Origin: Jiangella asiatica
GTDB lineage: Bacteria > Actinomycetota > Actinomycetes > Jiangellales > Jiangellaceae
DNA: 64,000 nt
Direction: 5' to 3'
Assembly: GCF_004349065.1 (NCBI RefSeq)
Contig: NZ_SMKZ01000011.1
Span: forward strand, 62,001-126,000
The notes under the pieces were generated by a model, which made no database searches, had not been told where the DNA came from, and saw only the letters and a program-made list of their open reading frames with translations. Shown piece after piece: positions 61,009-64,000 of this stretch (its first letter is position 1; each line of letters opens with the position of its first letter). Position numbers and translations under genes: made by a program.

Positions 61009-62382
61009 GGCTGGGGCGGCGATGCCAGGAGACTCGGCCGCGAAGCCCAGTTCGTCACGACGGCGCCGGAACGAGGTCATCGTCGCGGCGTAGTCCGAAT
61101 CCGTGGCGAGGTTGCGCAGCTCCGCGGGGTCGATGTCGAGGTCGAACAGGACCTCGGGACCTTCGTCGCCGTAGAACTGGTACTTGAGCGCACCCCGCTT
61201 GATCATGAGCCGGGAGCCGTCGAACTGCGAGACCGACTCGTCGTCCCACTGTGCCGAGTCGCCCGTCATGAGCGGGACCAGGCTCCTGCTGTCCAGGCCG
61301 TCGGGAGTCGGCACGCCGGTGAGCTCGCAGAGGGTGGCGAACAGGTCGCAGAGGTTGACGTTGTCCGTGACGGTCCGCGCGGCGAACCGCCGCGGCCAGC
61401 GGATCAGCAGCGGGACGCGGACGCTGCCCTCGAAGAAGCGTTGCTTCTCCCACACGCCGTGCTGGCCGAGCATCTCGCCGTGGTCGCTGGTGAAGACGAT
61501 GACCCAGTCGTCGAGGTCCTGGCCGGCGTGCCTCAGCGCGTCGAGTACCCGGCCGAACAGCCGGTCGGCCGTCTCCACCATCGCGTAGTAGGCCGCCACC
61601 GCGCGCCGCTGCTCTCGCCGCGAGACCTCGACCCCGGAGCGGACCACGTGCCGGTCCCCGCCGAGCACCGGGTGGTCGAACAGCTGCTGCTCCTCGTACA
61701 GCGGCACCCGGTTCAGGTAGTACTCGAAGAGGTCCTGATGTGGCGTGAGGTACGGATAGTGCGGCTGGTGCAGGCTCACCTTGAGCAGGAGGGGAACCTC
61801 GGGAATCGCTCGGTCGTAGTAGGTGTCGACGAAGTGCTCGTGGATGTACTGCAGGGCGCCGGCCACGGTGTACTCGTCGCGGGCCACGTACGGCGACCGC
61901 CCGATGCCGGCCCGCTTGACCTCGGTGAGCTGGGACCACTTGTGCGTGGCCGGCGTCGGCAGGCCGCAATACGACTGCTCGTCGAGGCCGGCGATGTGCG
62001 GCGGCGAGACACCGCTCTCCATCCCGATCAGATGTGTCCACCCCTGGGCCTGGTCGGCCCCCAGGTGATGGAGCTTGCCGGCGGCGACCGTGCGGTAGCC
62101 GAACCGCGCGAGCTGCCGCGCGAAGGTGAGGTGTCCCGGCGCCAGGTCCTCCCCGAACCGCTCGACACCGCAGTGACGCGGGAACTGCCCGGCCATCATG
62201 GCCTGGCGACCGGGAATGCAGATCGGCGCCGGGGTGTAGGCGTTGTCGAACACAACCGAGTCGCGGGCGAGATCGTCCAGCACCGGCGTCCGGACCAGCT
62301 CGTCACCGGCGAAGCCGGCCACATCGAAGCGGTGCTCGTCGCTCATCAGGAACAGGACGTTGGGCCGGCGCGGTGTCGTCAT
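60991..62382 (-). CDS. sulfatase (S1 family, formylglycine type, CxPGR variant)
   Basis: 463 residues. RPNVLFLMSDEHRFD gives metal ligands Asp15/Glu16. The formylglycine site reads ICIPGRQAMMAG, so the Ser/Ala normally before Arg is Gly; the CxPxR core (Cys55) is kept. FTSDHGEMLGQHGVWEKQRF supplies later metal ligands. No signal peptide. The ATG overlaps the DUF2264 stop (ATGA), so this is the second gene, at least, of a third carbohydrate operon. Confidence 0.9.
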   Translation of the reverse strand: MTTPRRPNVLFLMSDEHRFDVAGFAGDELVRTPVLDDLARDSVVFDNAYTPAPICIPGRQAMMAGQFPRHCGVERFGEDLAPGHLTFARQLARFGYRTVAAGKLHHLGADQAQGWTHLIGMESGVSPPHIAGLDEQSYCGLPTPATHKWSQLTEVKRAGIGRSPYVARDEYTVAGALQYIHEHFVDTYYDRAIPEVPLLLKVSLHQPHYPYLTPHQDLFEYYLNRVPLYEEQQLFDHPVLGGDRHVVRSGVEVSRREQRRAVAAYYAMVETADRLFGRVLDALRHAGQDLDDWVIVFTSDHGEMLGQHGVWEKQRFFEGSVRVPLLIRWPRRFAARTVTDNVNLCDLFATLCELTGVPTPDGLDSRSLVPLMTGDSAQWDDESVSQFDGSRLMIKRGALKYQFYGDEGPEVLFDLDIDPAELRNLATDSDYAATMTSFRRRRDELGFAAESPGIAAPAARDPK

Positions 62383-64000
62383 GCCGTGACCGCCTGTGGG
62401 AGGACGACCTCGGCCGCCAGCGCCTGGCGGATCGCGTCAAGCGTCGGCGACCGGGTCCAGGACGCCTCCCAGCTCCCGGGGTTCGCCGAGCCGAGCACCG
62501 CGCACACCAGCCAGTGCTCGCCCGGTCCGTGGCTCCCGCGCAGCGTCGGCAGCGCGGCGCGTGGGTGGAGGAGATTGGTGTTGGGGCCGGTCAGGACGAC
62601 CTCGCCGTCCCTGGCCGACAGCAGGTCCCGCAGCCCGCTGACTCCGGTCGCGCACGACGCGACGGCCGCGTCGGGGCCGCTCAGCAGCTCGGCCGGCTCG
62701 TCGTCGTCGCGGCCGACGGCCCATCCGCCCTCGGCGCTCCACAGCGTTCGGGCGGTTCTCAGCCGGTGGACCCGCACGTGCCACGGGAGCCACGGCACCA
62801 GCCAGGTGTCGACGTCGACGTCGGACCACGGCCGCCACCGCGCCCACACGACATCGTCGTGGACCCGCGTCTCGTCCGGATCGACGCGGACCCGCCAGTG
62901 GAGGTCGTCGTCGCTGAGGGCGAGCATCGAGTCCGCGGCCCGGTGCTCCAGGCCACGCTCGCTCGCCGGCACGCTGAAGCCGAAGGCAGTCGAGTAGGCG
63001 AACTTGGCGTACTTCTCGCCGCCGTGCCGGAACCTCGACCCTGGCTGGCCGGCCGCCAGCGTGAAGACGTGGCCCCCCGACCGGTCGCGGCAGTGGACCA
63101 TGCCGGGAGCGGGCTGGCTCGCCACGTCGTCCAGGTCCGGCATCGGCGCCTCGTCGGCCTGCCAGAACGGGTGGCTCTCCGGCAAGGCGAGCGGCAGGAA
63201 CGCCTTCATCGCCCAGTACGGGGAGCCCGGCGAGTTGTACCCGTCGGCCATCATCAGGTTCGGATAGCCGTACCCGATCGTCAGCACGTCGCCGTTGTCG
63301 GTGATCGGGCGCCGCGCCCACCAGCGCATGCCGCGCAGCAGCACGCCCTTGACCACCCCCCACGGCAGCTCCTCGACTCCCCCGTAGGCGAGGGCGCCCC
63401 AGAACCCCAGCTGGGCGAATCGGTAGGCCAGGCTGCGGCCGTACGGCACGGCGGCGCCGTCGTCGGCGAACCAGTGCAGGTGCTCGTGCGCGAACTCGGC
63501 CGCCCGCTGCCTGAACCTCAGCGCACGTCCCGGATCGCGATGGCCGGCCTGTTCGGCGTACACCAGGCCGTAGAAATGCATCGCCCAAGGAACGTAGTAG
63601 TCGCACCTGCCCGTCGGCCCGTCCTGGTACCAGCCGTCGTACAGGTAGAACGTCTCGAGCCGGTCGAGCGCGGCGGACTCCGCTCCCTCGTCGTACTCCG
63701 CCGCGCCGACCCTCTCCAGGCCGAGGTTGACGATGACCCGGAAGAACAGCCAGTTGTTGTCGACGACGTCCACGCGGTTGATCGACGAGAGCCATCGCGC
63801 GACGTTGTCCTTGACCGGCGCCGGCAACGGAGCCCAGAGCTGGTCCGGCACGAGCGCCAGCGCGAAGCCGATCGCGGCCATCTCCACCAGGCGCTGGTCG
63901 CGGTCGGCGGGCGGCCGCCAGAACTCGGGATGGCCTGGATCGGTACCGGAGGCCAGCCCGGCACGGATCGGCGCCCAATCCACCTCGCCGCCGCCGGCGG
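62379..64000 (-). CDS. DUF2264-domain protein (5' end beyond the window)
   Basis: At least 534 residues are visible. The frame is open to the edge, and the family is usually longer, so the N-terminus is missing. The body has the DUF2264 pattern of an alpha-helical toroid: NNWLFFRVIVNLGLERVG, LYDGWYQDGPTGRCDYYV and SLAYRFAQLGFWGALAYGG. This family is common in polysaccharide loci and structurally near unsaturated glucuronyl hydrolase-type toroids. Its activity is not established, so I give none. It is coupled to a sulfatase by a 4-bp overlap. Confidence 0.8.
   Translation of the reverse strand, partial: AGGGEVDWAPIRAGLASGTDPGHPEFWRPPADRDQRLVEMAAIGFALALVPDQLWAPLPAPVKDNVARWLSSINRVDVVDNNWLFFRVIVNLGLERVGAAEYDEGAESAALDRLETFYLYDGWYQDGPTGRCDYYVPWAMHFYGLVYAEQAGHRDPGRALRFRQRAAEFAHEHLHWFADDGAAVPYGRSLAYRFAQLGFWGALAYGGVEELPWGVVKGVLLRGMRWWARRPITDNGDVLTIGYGYPNLMMADGYNSPGSPYWAMKAFLPLALPESHPFWQADEAPMPDLDDVASQPAPGMVHCRDRSGGHVFTLAAGQPGSRFRHGGEKYAKFAYSTAFGFSVPASERGLEHRAADSMLALSDDDLHWRVRVDPDETRVHDDVVWARWRPWSDVDVDTWLVPWLPWHVRVHRLRTARTLWSAEGGWAVGRDDDEPAELLSGPDAAVASCATGVSGLRDLLSARDGEVVLTGPNTNLLHPRAALPTLRGSHGPGEHWLVCAVLGSANPGSWEASWTRSPTLDAIRQALAAEVVLPQAVTA

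Noticed and set aside
1-64000. CRISPR array, tRNA or rRNA genes, prophage or insertion-sequence transposase
   Set aside because: I looked for regularly spaced repeats, tRNA-like arms, rRNA core sequences and transposase or integrase motifs and found none.

Overview
This window reads as the chromosome of a high-GC actinobacterium. Very high GC, GTG/TTG starts, Tat-type signal peptides, a deazaflavin (F420)-type nitroreductase homologue, an ECF41 sigma factor and MMPL transporters all point that way. The gene content (many sulfatases, ROK repressors, LplB/YtcP-type sugar ABC importers, Tat-exported polysaccharide lyase) suits a polymer-degrading soil or marine actinomycete such as the Jiangellales, but I cannot fix the genus from sequence alone.

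Region 1 (20-20580) is a divergent polysaccharide-utilisation locus. A ROK repressor heads a leftward operon (ROK, sulfatase, sulfatase, Gfo/Idh/MocA oxidoreductase). A rightward operon starts from a good sigma70-like promoter next to an AT-rich candidate ROK operator. It encodes a GH43-like five-bladed propeller protein, a large cytosolic beta-propeller protein, a three-gene sugar ABC importer with no ATPase, a Tat-exported PL8 polysaccharide lyase, a 2-hydroxyacid dehydrogenase, a DUF6259-type protein and a second, Tat-exported propeller protein.

Region 2 (20581-36480) is regulatory and housekeeping. It holds a DJ-1/PfpI protein without its nucleophilic Cys, an OmpR-type two-component system, a serine beta-lactamase-like hydrolase, a methyltransferase, an ECF41 sigma factor divergent from an MMPL transporter with twin ECF41 promoters, a TetR/small membrane protein pair with operators inside the promoter, a GntR regulator, a second MMPL transporter and a NarL-type two-component system.

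Region 3 (36495-52700) contains a VOC protein and then a second polysaccharide locus: a twelve-gene leftward operon led by a second ROK regulator. Its genes are a solute-binding lipoprotein, OppB/C/D/F-type importer, secreted glycoside-hydrolase-like protein with a C-terminal F5/8-like domain, NAD-dependent epimerase, mannonate-dehydratase-like enolase-superfamily enzyme, GH43-like propeller (paralogue of the one in region 1) and two sulfatases. Eight or nine of the junctions are 4-bp ATGA/GTGA overlaps.

Region 4 (52774-60990) holds an SDR/TetR pair, a deazaflavin nitroreductase, a DUF1330 protein, a third two-component system, a membrane protein, an NDH-2-like oxidoreductase and a deletion scar joining the start of an SDR gene to the end of an ECF sigma gene. 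Region 5 (60991-64000) is the end of a third carbohydrate operon: a DUF2264 protein cut by the window edge and a fifth sulfatase.

Working model (inference): secreted lyase and hydrolases cut a sulfated, uronic-acid-containing polymer. Two ABC importers take up the oligosaccharides. Five sulfatases without signal peptides remove sulfate inside the cell. Dehydratase, dehydrogenase and epimerase steps then feed the sugars into central metabolism. ROK repressors sense the products.
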